A DNA stretch of 64,000 nt from Cristatella mucedo (lineage: Eukaryota; Bryozoa; Phylactolaemata; Cristatellidae): positions 7,772,001-7,836,000 of the forward strand of contig WPIO01000003.1 in assembly GCA_009760855.2 (NCBI GenBank). Reading direction: 5' to 3'. Position numbers and translations under genes: made by a program. Under the pieces are notes generated by a model. It made no database searches, was not told where the DNA came from, and saw only the letters and a program-made list of their open reading frames with translations. Shown here piece by piece: positions 1 to 28,900 of the stretch; within the stretch, counting starts at the first letter, position 1, and each line of letters opens with the position of its first letter.

Positions 1-46
<46 letters not shown>
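1..46 (+). repeat. CT dinucleotide microsatellite
   Basis: About 23 CT units run from the first base of the window; the repeat probably continues upstream. Confidence 0.95.
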
Positions 47-48
<2 letters not shown>

Positions 49-3000
49 TTCTCCGTCACTCTATTCCTTGCCTCTTGCTCTTTTTCTCCTCATTTTCGTC
101 TCCCACTCCGTCTCTCTCCATCTCACTGTCTCACTCTAATCACTTTGTTCTTGACTCCCTCGTTGCCTTCACGAGCTGCTTGCAGGCAGGCAGAGCCAGT
201 AAGCCAGCAGAAAAAAGAGTGCTGCTACCAAGGCTTGGGCCATTGAGGCATGCAGCAGGTAGCCATTGAAATGATGCTTGTGAGCACTCTTGCCGGTCCC
301 GCCCCCTCTCGCCGGTACCAGCAGCCCCCTTCCCCTCATCTGATGCGTAGCCTCGGTCCTTTTGTGACGCCTGCTGCTGTAATGCCTGTCCTCTGTCCTC
401 GTCTTTTTGTGTTTGAGGCATTCGTATCGACTTGACACAAGCCAGTGGACGTGCCCAGGTGACCTGACGTGTCCAGGAGGTGGTGCCATTGTTGTGTCGG
501 TCGATTGATGGCTCCAGCTGGCATTGCAGCCTGCCCTACCGTTGACCTATGCCGTGGGTAGCTGTGTCGTCGGCCGGCGGTGGCTGATCTAGCTGACTTG
601 ACTTGCACTGCTCATTCGCACTGCCTGCTATGGAAACAGCTGGGGCACGGCGTGATGAATTGCCAGCTGAGCTCCCCCCCCCCCCGAGGTTAACCTCTTT
701 ATGCTGAGCTGAGACTGAGCTGGTATTCACCAGCCGTGAAATTACTTAAGCACAGGCTTTAGGAGAGCAGCCCCTACAAGGTCTGTATTGTTTTGTTTGT
801 ATCTTGTCAGATTTCTGGCATAATTTAGCTAGAATTTGTAGCCATTCCATCAGCAGCAGTCTCTATGCAGCAGCAGTCTCAATGCAACTGCAATCTCTGT
901 GCAGAAGCAGCAGCTGCTGCCTGTAGTTGATGCCTGCTAATTGGTTGTCAGCAAAATGAGCACAGGCTACAGAGCTTGATTGGTGGAGAGCATAAGAACC
1001 CCTCCCCCACCCCGGCACACAGCAAGGCTGTAAGAGGAGAAAGGATCGTAGGTTGGGTTGGGGTGGGGGGAGAGGTTACTCAGCTGTGTACCAGGAATGT
1101 GAGGTTGGGGGGGGGGGTGGTGGTGGAGCTTCTGGGGACCCCCCAGCATTCAATATGTAAACACCGAGCCTGAGATCCACTTGGCTGGGCCTGAGATTCT
1201 TTTGTTAAAATGTTGTCATCGCATGGGGGAGGCATGCGACTAGTGACCAGTGACAGTCTGGCTGCCAGTAAGTTATGCGAAAGCTATCAACAATCGTGAT
1301 TTCCCTCTGTAGCTCATGCAAACCGTAGCGGTATGAAGGGGTCACGGAGCCTGGGGGCAGGTAGGTTAGTTGCCCCCCCCCATCTATTAACACGGCCACC
1401 GGTCATCACCCGGTGCCAACATCCTTCACATAGTAGCGCCATAGGGGACAATGTAGAAAAGTCTAACGGCCATTGCTTGTTCCGTTCTGGGACCACTCGT
1501 TAGGCGCATCAATATGGAAAGTACTGTATTGAGAAACAGGCAGCCAAGGGGGATCGCTTAATGTCGAACACGGTTGCAAGGATCAGCCGATGCAATGTGA
1601 GTACCAATGAGCGAGGGCCTGCCCTCCTGGGAGCACGATGTGTCAGTTGATTCGCTCTTAAACTACTTCGAGCTGCCTGCATTCATCTGCAATTGCCTAT
1701 GAGCTTGCTGCCACCCCGGTCGAGGAGCCCCCTCCCCTCCTCCTCCCCCAACCGCCTGATCACCAGCCCCGGCTTGTAGAAGGGCATCATCTGGTTGCAC
1801 GCTCACCTCGTTCGTCAGCGTCTCGATGCCGAGCAAGGCCACGCTTATTGCAGCATCGTGGCACAGGGTAGAGACCTGCTGAGCTGTCGAGGCTGTGCTG
1901 CGTGAGCGAGCGGCTTGTCGACCTGAAGCACGTGACAATGAATCTGCTCAGAATACTGGGGCATTGCCGTCGTCGACATTGGGACGTAATCGTTCGACCT
2001 TCAATTGTTGGGGACAGGGCTCTGATCGATGTGCATCCAATCCGGACCGTGAAACTAATGGCTTGCAAGCCTCGACCGAGCAGCTGAACGAGTCGGCGGC
2101 ATACATACTGCAGGCATTTTTGTGCGCACGCAAGCTCCAGCTAGTTCTATTGCAGTCTGTACGGATGGCATCTCCGACGTTGCCCTCTTCTTCGAATTGA
2201 TCCGTGACATTATCAACGCGGCGATGGGTTCTTGCAAGCGCAGTGTAGAACTGCTCAGCGAGCATAGAACAATGTGGTGCATGTGGTGGTGCATGACGAC
2301 GAGTTGCAGGCTGAGATCCGAAGGCCGTAGCCTGAACCACGATGCACGGGGATGAGCGCAGGAAAAGGTCGTGGTCGTCATTTTGGCGAGAGTGAGCGCT
2401 TTGTCGCTTATTGGACGCATTCGGACCGAGACCGCATGTCGAAGAAAGTGTTGGCATGGCCGAGCACAGAATCAAGGCCTCCTCGAGCACACGCTTTCGG
2501 ATATTTTTTTGATGTGGACCGACCAGCGGCAGTGAAAAGCATCGGAACGTCAGGTGCGCTTGTGGACGGCGCAGTCAAATGAGCTGGCACGAGTCCGGTG
2601 GAGCCGAGCTATGAGCCGCTGAGGTCCAAGAAGGCGTCCTATTTATTATACAGAGACTAACAGTGTAAGCTGCCAAGGCCATTCGTTAGACGTACTAAAA
2701 CCTATCAAGACACTCCTTCGAACGACGCCCTGGGTGCAGACTACCTCCACGATGCTATTCTGTTACGAGCAGCTCACTGCAGCCTGTTGTCTCGCTTTGC
2801 TGAGTCATTGTAGTACCGTCACGGAAGACAACGCTGCGCCGTCTTGCCGTTTGACGGAAGTGTGCAATCTTGCCACGTGATGCAAGTGCACCATCTTGTG
2901 GCGTGACAGACTTTCTTACTTTAATTAGTAGAGAAATGTTGAGAAAGAAATAGGTGCAGTGGTGATAGTGATGGGATCTATGCATACTTTGAATCTATTT

Positions 3001-3839
3001 GCAGTCGCCACTCACAAGTCGAATTAAAGACTTGCAATTTCCACCCAGTTTATTATTGTCGGCAGGACTTGTCCCCCTACCTGAAAATCCTGGCTCCGCC
3101 GCTGATGTGGCAGTCAGGTCTTATCCAGCATGCAGATGTCATGCAATTTTCTAAATTGTGCATGTGCCTGTCCTTGGTCTCATAGCTTGGTCTCCATATG
3201 TGCTGCACCTATCGAACTAGTAGGATTTGGACCCGAAGCCATTGCCATCGGTTGCATGCCGATGATGCACAGCTTGCCTATCGTTCTCACCCTCAGCTGT
3301 GGGCTGTGCTGTTTAGAAAACTGAAAGCCGGCATGAATGTCCTGAATAAATCATCTTACTGAACTAAGCGATCAGAATCCTCAACTCATGCTTAAACTCT
3401 AAACGCAGCGCTTCGGCACGGTAGTGGTACCAGCTGTGTGGTTAATGCTCATAATTGGGGTGCCCCACTGATGTTCAGCAGCTTGAATGGAAACTGCTTG
3501 TACGACAGAATACTGGAGGACGTATTCGTCGACCATCTTTATATTTGATGTCTCCTGGGGATTAAAGGCTACTTACAGAAATGGCTTTTACCAAGTCTCC
3601 TTGCTATCCTGGATAGACTATTGTGACACGATTTTGGCACCACTCCTGCCAAGAATAGCCATCAGCAGCTCGGTTGGTCATCGAAGTCAAGAAAGTCAGC
3701 CTCGCGCCTCCTTTACTTAAGGATCTGGTCTGTACCTACCCCATCCCCATCAAGCAGCAGATGCTCTGAAAGGCGCTCCTTCTGACCAGCGCACCCTGCC
3801 GTGGCTTCCCTTTATATACCTTATTGCCTATATACCTAT

Positions 3840-3993
3840 ATACCTTTAGACATTTCGACGAAACCTCGTGTGATTCTGATGCAGTGGCCCAGTCAGTCGC
3901 CTGATTTGAACCCCCTAGAACGACTATGGAGCGATATCGAGTGGCGGCTGAGGGGAGTGTTCAGCCTCACCTGCAATCGACCTTTTCAGTAAA
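3840..3993 (+). pseudogene. Tc1/mariner transposase fragment, C-terminal
   Basis: The + strand reads VILMQWPSQSPDLNPLERLW followed by SDIEWRLR. WPSQSPDLNP.E.LW is the C-terminal catalytic-domain signature of Tc1-like DDE transposases, including the third catalytic acid. No flanking inverted repeats were recognised and only the C-terminal end is readable. A dead remnant. Confidence 0.8.
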
Positions 3994-4234
3994 ACCCAGT
4001 CTCTATGGATGTGTTACTGCAGAAGAGACAACATTAGCTGGCGACCTCTATGCCTGGCCAGATAAGGAGGTCATGAACAATTGTGGAGATAAAACGTCAC
4101 ACTGAATGCATGCATACCATATGCTAGTGTGTTTGTTTTTGGGGTGTCAGTAAATATTTTCTCATGGTTTGCAAAGCTTTAGAATGGCTGGCATCATAGA
4201 AAATCACCTGGTTTGGCTCAGGGGTCGAGATACT

Positions 4235-4340
4235 CTCCATTAATAGCCGAAATCGTGGGCATCCGAGCCCCGTGGCATATCTGAAGCATATATTCGAGCG
4301 AGTATATATATCCGTGTGTGTGTGTGTGCGTGCGTGTGTG
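4235..4340 (+). repeat. SINE fragment and GT repeat
   Basis: The stretch cgtgggcatccgagccccgtggcatat resembles the middle of the tRNA-headed SINEs at 53328 and 63516. A short GT/GC-T run lies at 4313-4340. Fragmentary; the family link rests on about 40 bases. Confidence 0.4.
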
Positions 4341-5723
4341 CATAGCAAGTTTGCAGCCACTGGCATACTTGCTGCCGATCGTTGAAATTGGGATGCCGAA
4401 TGCTTTAGTTTGATGTGCTCTCCTTGTAATTAGGACTCCTACGATGCCTACCGACATGCTTAAACTATATAGTGCATTTCTGAGACAATATCTATTAATG
4501 TAAAAAGTCAGTGACGGGTGTGTATCAATGCTACAGTGCCTGCGAGTGTTTCGTTGCTTGATCACCAAAAGGTTTCAGTTTAGTGTGAGCGACTGCGAAA
4601 TGACTAGATGCTTAGGAGCCGGTGATGCGAGACCACGAGGTTATATAGGTATGCGAAATGAGGTTGTATAGGTAGGCTGGTGCAAGCTGGTGAAATAAAC
4701 CGGTAAGCCTAGTTGACCCAGGTGGCTACCAACCCAAAAAGTGCAAGACCACCGTGGCAATTGTAGTAATCCGTGCTGTGATATGGACTGCTAGTGGGTA
4801 GACACATCGAGTTCAGATTGGCTAGCATTATCTGCCGAACGTTTTGAGTGATCAGGCAGAGTCTAGCCACCAGCCCCGGCTAGCTTGTTGACACAGCATG
4901 TAGGATGGGGACGTAGGTGCCTGCAGCTGCTGAGCGGCCACCACAAGTGGCTGTGAGGCATGGGTCACCGAGAGTCCTGCCGACCCTGGCATGCACTCGC
5001 TGGCTGGCTGCCACCGTATCCCCAGCCACCGAAGCCTTATCCACCGAACCTTGACTGGAGCTGTAATTGTAATCGAGCAATCGCTCAGGCCTCAGTGCCA
5101 CCGAGGCCTAAGGCTCGGCAGCTCAGTGGCAGTGTCCTCAGTGTTGCCCAGCTCTGATTCGGCATCGATCAGGTCGAGCTTGGGAGCCTTCGAGAGCAGG
5201 CAATAAAGCTGCACCGTAGCTACTGGTAGTTTTTTTGCTGGGCGTGGTTGCACCTGGTGACAAGCCGGCGATTATAGGCTCATCCACCTCTTAGGGTGCA
5301 TTACATCCGGATTGCAGCTGCACTGAGCATTGGCCATCGGTCTTTCAGCTGCATGACACCAGCAGTGGCTGGCTGGCTCAATAATTCTTGTCCTCATGTC
5401 GCAATTTTAAGCTTGGACGGGGCTTCCTCGGATGCTGGCTGCAATCTGCTCTCTCATCGGATTAGCATTCTTTTCCTGCCGTGACTGGTGACCTCTTCCA
5501 AGTTGTATTGACCTTCGTGATAAATTGTTCCTTCCATAAATTGCTTCTTCCAGACGATAGAGTATTATCGCGAAAGGTAGTGGCACTCCAGGATTATAAG
5601 GCGATGGGTATGAGAATGCTGAGAATGAAAAGCTGTACGAGAAACTGAACGTAGTAGTGAAGACCTTGACAACTCACTGACCACGTGCCAGTGCTTTTTA
5701 ATACGGTTATCACTTTAATGTTG

Positions 5724-5825
5724 ATAATAATAATAATAGTAATAAAACATTTGTATAGCACTCTTCAAGAAACAATATCACTTTCGAGGCACTTCACATA
5801 TGCTAGAAAGTGAACATTTCATTTG
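5724..5825 (-). repeat. L2/CR1-like LINE 3' tail (minus)
   Basis: AAT-rich tract followed on the + strand by tgtatagcactcttcaagaaacaatatc and aggcacttcacatatgct. This is the reverse complement of the LINE tail found elsewhere here (AAAGTGCCTAGAAAGAGATTGAGTTCTCTGAGG-type, ending in ATT repeats). Confidence 0.65.
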
Positions 5826-5920
5826 GTTAGTGATCGCGTGTATAATTTCTGCAGCACATGTACGCTTACCAAAGACAGCTCACACGGCTGGGTCGTGTCT
5901 TCGAATTTCTTAAATGAAAG

Positions 5921-6091
5921 CACTAGTGGATTTAACAGCCTCTTTTGTATAGCAACAGAAGAGCATTGAAGGCGATCACCACCGCTTGCAGCGGTGATAA
6001 AGAATCGTCCACCGCAGGATTCGAACCCACGACCTCGGGACCGAGGCGTGAAAAGCAACCGCCTTACCTAGTGAGCCATCACGGCTCACCC
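5921..6091 (-). repeat. tRNA-derived SINE, family A (minus)
   Basis: The reverse strand reads a Pol III A box (TGGCTCACTAGG) and a B box (GGTTCGAATCC), then a tRNA-unrelated body with TTGCAGCGGTGGTGA-like sequence and the tail GAGGCTGTTAAATC. It matches copies at 6721, 13914 and 49956. It sits about 75 bases before a calcineurin exon. Confidence 0.9.
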
Positions 6092-6164
6092 CGAGAGCCT
6101 GCTTGTTTCTTTGATGACTGGGCAGTGTGCCTTGCTCAAAACCCGCACGATTCTTCTTTTGCAG

Positions 6165-24462
<18,298 letters not shown>

Positions 24463-24723
24463 TTGCAATATTTGCAATGCCGGGGCTAACACTGCAAAAA
24501 AAGGCTCAAGGCTCAACTCACGAATTCTTGAGCACTGAACGCACTGCGATCATGCCACGTCTAGTCAGGACCGCGTGCAGGCAGCACGTGCAGCTACCGG
24601 AAGCAGCTGCTGCAAGCTGAATCCAGCAGAGGGCTGCTGGGCAAGTTGTGGTGCTCCATTTATCGAGTGCCACTCGTGGAGCCACGCAGGTGCAGTGCCT
24701 TCTTAGCTCGCAGTTCGAGACAA

Positions 24724-24729
24724 AATAAA
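24724..24729 (+). terminator. Candidate calcineurin A polyadenylation signal
   Basis: AATAAA lies about 260 bases after the calcineurin stop codon, inside an A-rich run. A second weaker ATTAAA occurs near 25020. Either could define the 3' end; the site is inferred from the hexamer only. Confidence 0.45.
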
Positions 24730-25095
24730 AAAAAATTCGTTTGAAAACTATAGCACCAATTTCTAGGGAACTAGTGGCCCTCCCCATGGCAAGGAACCGG
24801 TCTTGCTGGCAATGGAGACGTCACGGTACGGATTGTGATAATTGTGATGAAAGTTTTGTACAGACTGTAAGGCGCTACCTTATCAGTGGTCCCTTACCGG
24901 GTGAAATACACAATATAAATGTACAAATACAATTTTACAAGTTAACCATGTTGTACGAATGTTGTTTCCCATGTGGATCATGCTGCACGTTCTTTGTAAA
25001 TACGTGGCACTTTTATATGCATTAAAACACAATCTGTAACGACCGAGTCGAGTTGCTTGCACAAAAGCATCGAGGAACTATGGGAGCTGGCTGTG

Positions 25096-25101
25096 TTTAT
25101 T
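25096..25101 (-). terminator. Candidate SF1 polyadenylation signal
   Basis: TTTATT on the + strand is AATAAA on the SF1 strand, about 98 bases after the SF1 stop codon; this is the nearest canonical hexamer downstream of the gene. Confidence 0.55.
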
Positions 25102-25198
25102 TACAAGACATAACGACGACAGCTCATGACTTGTGCCGAACTTCAGAGAGGGTTTCACGACCCTTGCTATTCTATCAGCTAGTAGCCGGCAGTTGTCG

Positions 25199-25359
25199 TC
25201 ATTGATGCCCTGGTGGCAAGGGCGTGTAGCCATATCCTGGCGGTGGTGGTGGAGGAGGAGGCGGTGGAGGGGCTGGCATGGCATATCCACCAGAAGACGG
25301 ATTCGACGCCATCGGCCACGGATGGTGCGGTGCAGTAGCTTGTGACCACTGCTGGACAC
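25199..25359 (-). CDS. SF1: SF1 exon 10 (terminal, proline-rich, stop)
   Basis: The acceptor is ttccatag. It encodes [20 protein letters not shown], a run of nine prolines, and [12 protein letters not shown] followed by TGA at 25201-25199. Low-complexity proline-rich C-termini are typical of SF1 and bind WW/SH3-type partners. Confidence 0.88.
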
Positions 25360-25849
25360 CTATGGAAAAAGCTTAATGCCTTTATAACAAGCAAGTAAAG
25401 CTGATCAGTTAAACTCACTTAAGTCCAGCGCATGCACGACCTGGCAGATACCTTGTCCTGGATGCCAAGCAGAACCATATGGCCCTGACGGTGGCTGTGG
25501 CATAACATGACCTTGACCTGTAAACCAGGAAGTGATGCATATAACGTGTTGGGATCGTTATAGTGAATTGCAAGAAACCGTATGTAAACACGAACAACTG
25601 CTGCCCATGTCCCGAGTTCGACTCCTTCAGCAGGCAATTCTTTACTGGCTGCAGGAAGCAGGGCGAAGGCAACGACATAATTAGCCACAATCATGCTAAG
25701 GACGCAGTCCAAAGATTTTGATACATCAAATGAGCAGATCCTCCAAGAAAATTATACGATTGCGAATATATATATATAAGTATAAAGTTTCAAATTCATA
25801 TATAATTATCTATTGATATATAATTATCTATTGATATATAATTATCTAT

Positions 25850-25917
<68 letters not shown>

Positions 25918-28900
25918 AATTATAATATACAATATTACACACACAAACACACGAAGAGATTATATATGAATTGCAACTTTTCTAAGTCCCGCTTGGTGCA
26001 CAGCCCATATTTGGTGCTTCGTAAAGGCAGTCAACTAGATGTTAGGCATGGCAATTGGCAGTAGCTGATGGTTAGGAAATGAGCTAATTATACCCTAGCA
26101 GGCTTGGTTTCATACTACTGCAAGTATACGTGCCTCCAAAAATGAGCTATGCAGTCCTGCAGTAAAATGGGACAATCTGCAGTCTTTAAACAGATTTTAG
26201 GGACCGACTACTCATTCTCAATATTTTTCTTTTGAATACAAAGCTTTATGGCCTGGATAACCCAGGGATTAAGGTGCTCGCTCTTCACGACCAAGGTCGT
26301 GGGTTCGAATCCTGCAGTTTGAAATCCTTAATCACCAGCTGCAAGTGATATTGATAGCCTTTAAGGCTCTTCTGCTGCTATACAAATGAGACTGTTTAAT
26401 TATCCAATATTTATGAACATGCCGTCACGAAAGGAAGCATGTTAATGGGGCCCATTCGATCTTTGTGCTCCACGCTAACGGTTCGGTTCATGGTCGAATG
26501 CATTTTACTCATCCTAACAGTCACCGATACTTATGTGCTCGAATGAATAATTAGATCTGTTCATAATGTCAACAGGCCTGGCTTTAAAACTCCAATCCAA
26601 TAAGGTTAATCTTAAGAATGCGCTACCGGATTACGGGTAGGATACAGTTTATGAGTCCTAACAGTCTATGAATCTATGGGGGAATGGAGACCTTACGAAT
26701 TGTGTGCTACCAGGCATGCTCAAAAGAGAAACTTACATGGGTTCATCACACATTTTTGAGCATTTTTAAGTCGTTGAGTTCGATAACTGGCATGATCGGC
26801 AACCACTTACAAAACGTACGATTGGCAACAACTGCAACCAGGGTTTTAGGGTCCAACCTGGTTAGTGGTGAAAGTCAAGAAAATACCTACACAATTTGTC
26901 CGGCAATCGAATATTCCATAACCCGGCTCGGAGTGAAATTTGAAATGTGAGTTCAACTCTGCATGTTTGACACTAGTCTGGAATATTTGTTATTTCGGCT
27001 GGATAAATTTGGCTGCATACGTCATCAAACGTCATGGAGCTTTATTTTCCGTAATCGTGGACATATAGAACCAAATGTATCAAACCGAAATAAAAAATAT
27101 CCAAGACTAGTGTCAAACAAGCAGTGTGAACTCACATTTCAAATTCCACTCCGATACGTGAAATATTACCCGAGTTATGGAATTTACAAGGCACCAACCA
27201 ACCCTGGAAATAGACCTGTAATATAAGTCACAAGAATGCACACTGAACAAAATTCAAGCACGTGTCTCGATCTACCAAGGTTCCACAAGTTGGGATACCG
27301 TCGCATATTATGCAGATAGGTAAACAATTTTATTTCTAGATTTTATGCTTTAGGTTAGACGTGGTTTGCATAACCATTTTTTCTTTTATGTGGAAGTCAT
27401 CAGAACTTCCAATCACAGTTCTAACATAGTTGTCTTTCGAATGGTACCATAAACACACATTTGATTGTCGGACAAATTGTATAAGTATTTTCTTGACATT
27501 CCCCATTAGGTGAATGAAAAAGTGACCATCGCGACAAAATTACAAACAAGTTTGGTTAGCTAATGCTCATGCTACAACAGTCGCAAAAGGAAGGAATTAC
27601 AAAACACGAAATAAGGCGAATTATCAAGCAAAACTGTTTTACTTAAGGGCATCCTCAATAAAGTAATCATACACACTTTCTTAGCATCCACCAAGGTATT
27701 CAGCTAGATAAATGTAAGCACACGCGAATTAGAGACGAGAAATGAAACACGAACATTACTCCAACCACACCCGATACAGTGGTACTTACCGATGCCTGTC
27801 GCTCCATGACTGGGTGCATGTATTTGCCCAGTCGATGCATGAGCAGAGCTCCAAGGTTGCTGTGGAGGTGGAGGCGGAGGTGGTGGTGGCGGAAGCTGTT
27901 GCTGAGGTGCTGGTGGACGCATTAGTGATGGTAGGGGAGGTGCCATGATCGCTTGCATCGGCCGACCAGATGGATGAAAAGGCATTCGGCTACGTAGCTG
28001 GAAAGGCGGATCACGTTCAAATCTAAGCCGACGGGGTCCACCGTAGCCGTAGTTGCTGCTCAGCTGTCCGGAACTCGCTTGCCCCAATGACATTCTTGAA
28101 TCCATTCTTCCTGGACCACGCAACATGGGTGGTGGTGGGCCCGGAATCGACTGGCCGAGCTCGGCCATTAAAGACATGTATTCGCTGTCCATCTTAGCCC
28201 GATCAGCAAAAGGAACACCGGGTGGATTTTCGGCTCCATCTGGTCCGCCGGATGAACCACGAGCCGAGTCGCCTTGCCGACGCTGCATACAGTCCTTAGA
28301 AATGTGGCCGGCTCCTCCGCATATAGAACAGGTGATCGTGTTGGTTATAATTGTCTGCGCTTCAGCAAGCTGACGAAGTTTCCTGTCAAGTTTGAATTAC
28401 AGTGACTTGTACAGGGGTTAGGCAGCAAATAGCCTCACAACTGATAGGCATGAAGGTCACGGGAAGGTGGCAAACACCACGACACAGAACATGGAATCAA
28501 GCATATTACCAGATCGTGAGGGTGACTTCAACGTACTCATTCATGGAAAAGGTTGGCCTTACTAAAAACTACACCCCACATTAAGTGACACAGCCAAAAA
28601 CAAATGTACGAATCAAGCATAAAAACTATTGGAATGGTGAAGGCGTTTTCGTGCATGGACTATGTGTACAAGAATAGAAAGTAGAAAACTGTTAAATGGC
28701 ATGATGGGACAGATTAAATAGAAGTCCTTTTAACAGTGCAAACCCAGTACTAAAGAAAAAATTGATTTGACAGCACAGGAAATAAGGCGATAGCATCAGT
28801 CACAACAACCTCACCAGGCCTTCGAAGAGAACAACCCAAAGAAACTTTCAGAAGATACTTTAATGAATACAACTTTCTATAAAAGCATTTCCGACAGCTG

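Larger units (their letters stand above)
1..6164 (+). other. GC-rich region before first visible calcineurin exon, no gene recognised
   Basis: Intron or 5' flank. It starts in a CT microsatellite and contains C and G homopolymers, a Tc1 transposase remnant at 3840-3993, a LINE end at 5724-5825 and a SINE at 5921-6091. A minus-strand open frame of 180 codons at 2490-1948 has no recognisable domain. I looked for the missing calcineurin N-terminal segment (RLEESVALRII / EGA.ILR-like) and did not find it. Confidence 0.6.
24463..25198. other. Convergent 3' intergenic region of calcineurin A and SF1
   Basis: There are 736 bases between the calcineurin stop (+) and the SF1 stop (-). The region holds both 3' UTRs and both candidate poly(A) signals. 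No open frame with recognisable homology was seen. The two transcripts may overlap at their 3' ends if the distal calcineurin signal is used. Confidence 0.7.
25518..27789 (-). other. SF1 intron 8 with TA tract, SINE and inverted-repeat element
   Basis: Contains the 25779-25912 tandem/TA repeats, a SINE at 26249-26410 and the inverted-repeat element at 26866-27510. No exon recognised. Confidence 0.7.

Noticed and set aside
1948..2490. 180-codon minus-strand open frame
   Set aside because: No recognisable domain or motif, overlaps comparable open frames on the other strand, and lies in GC-rich sequence where such frames are expected by chance.
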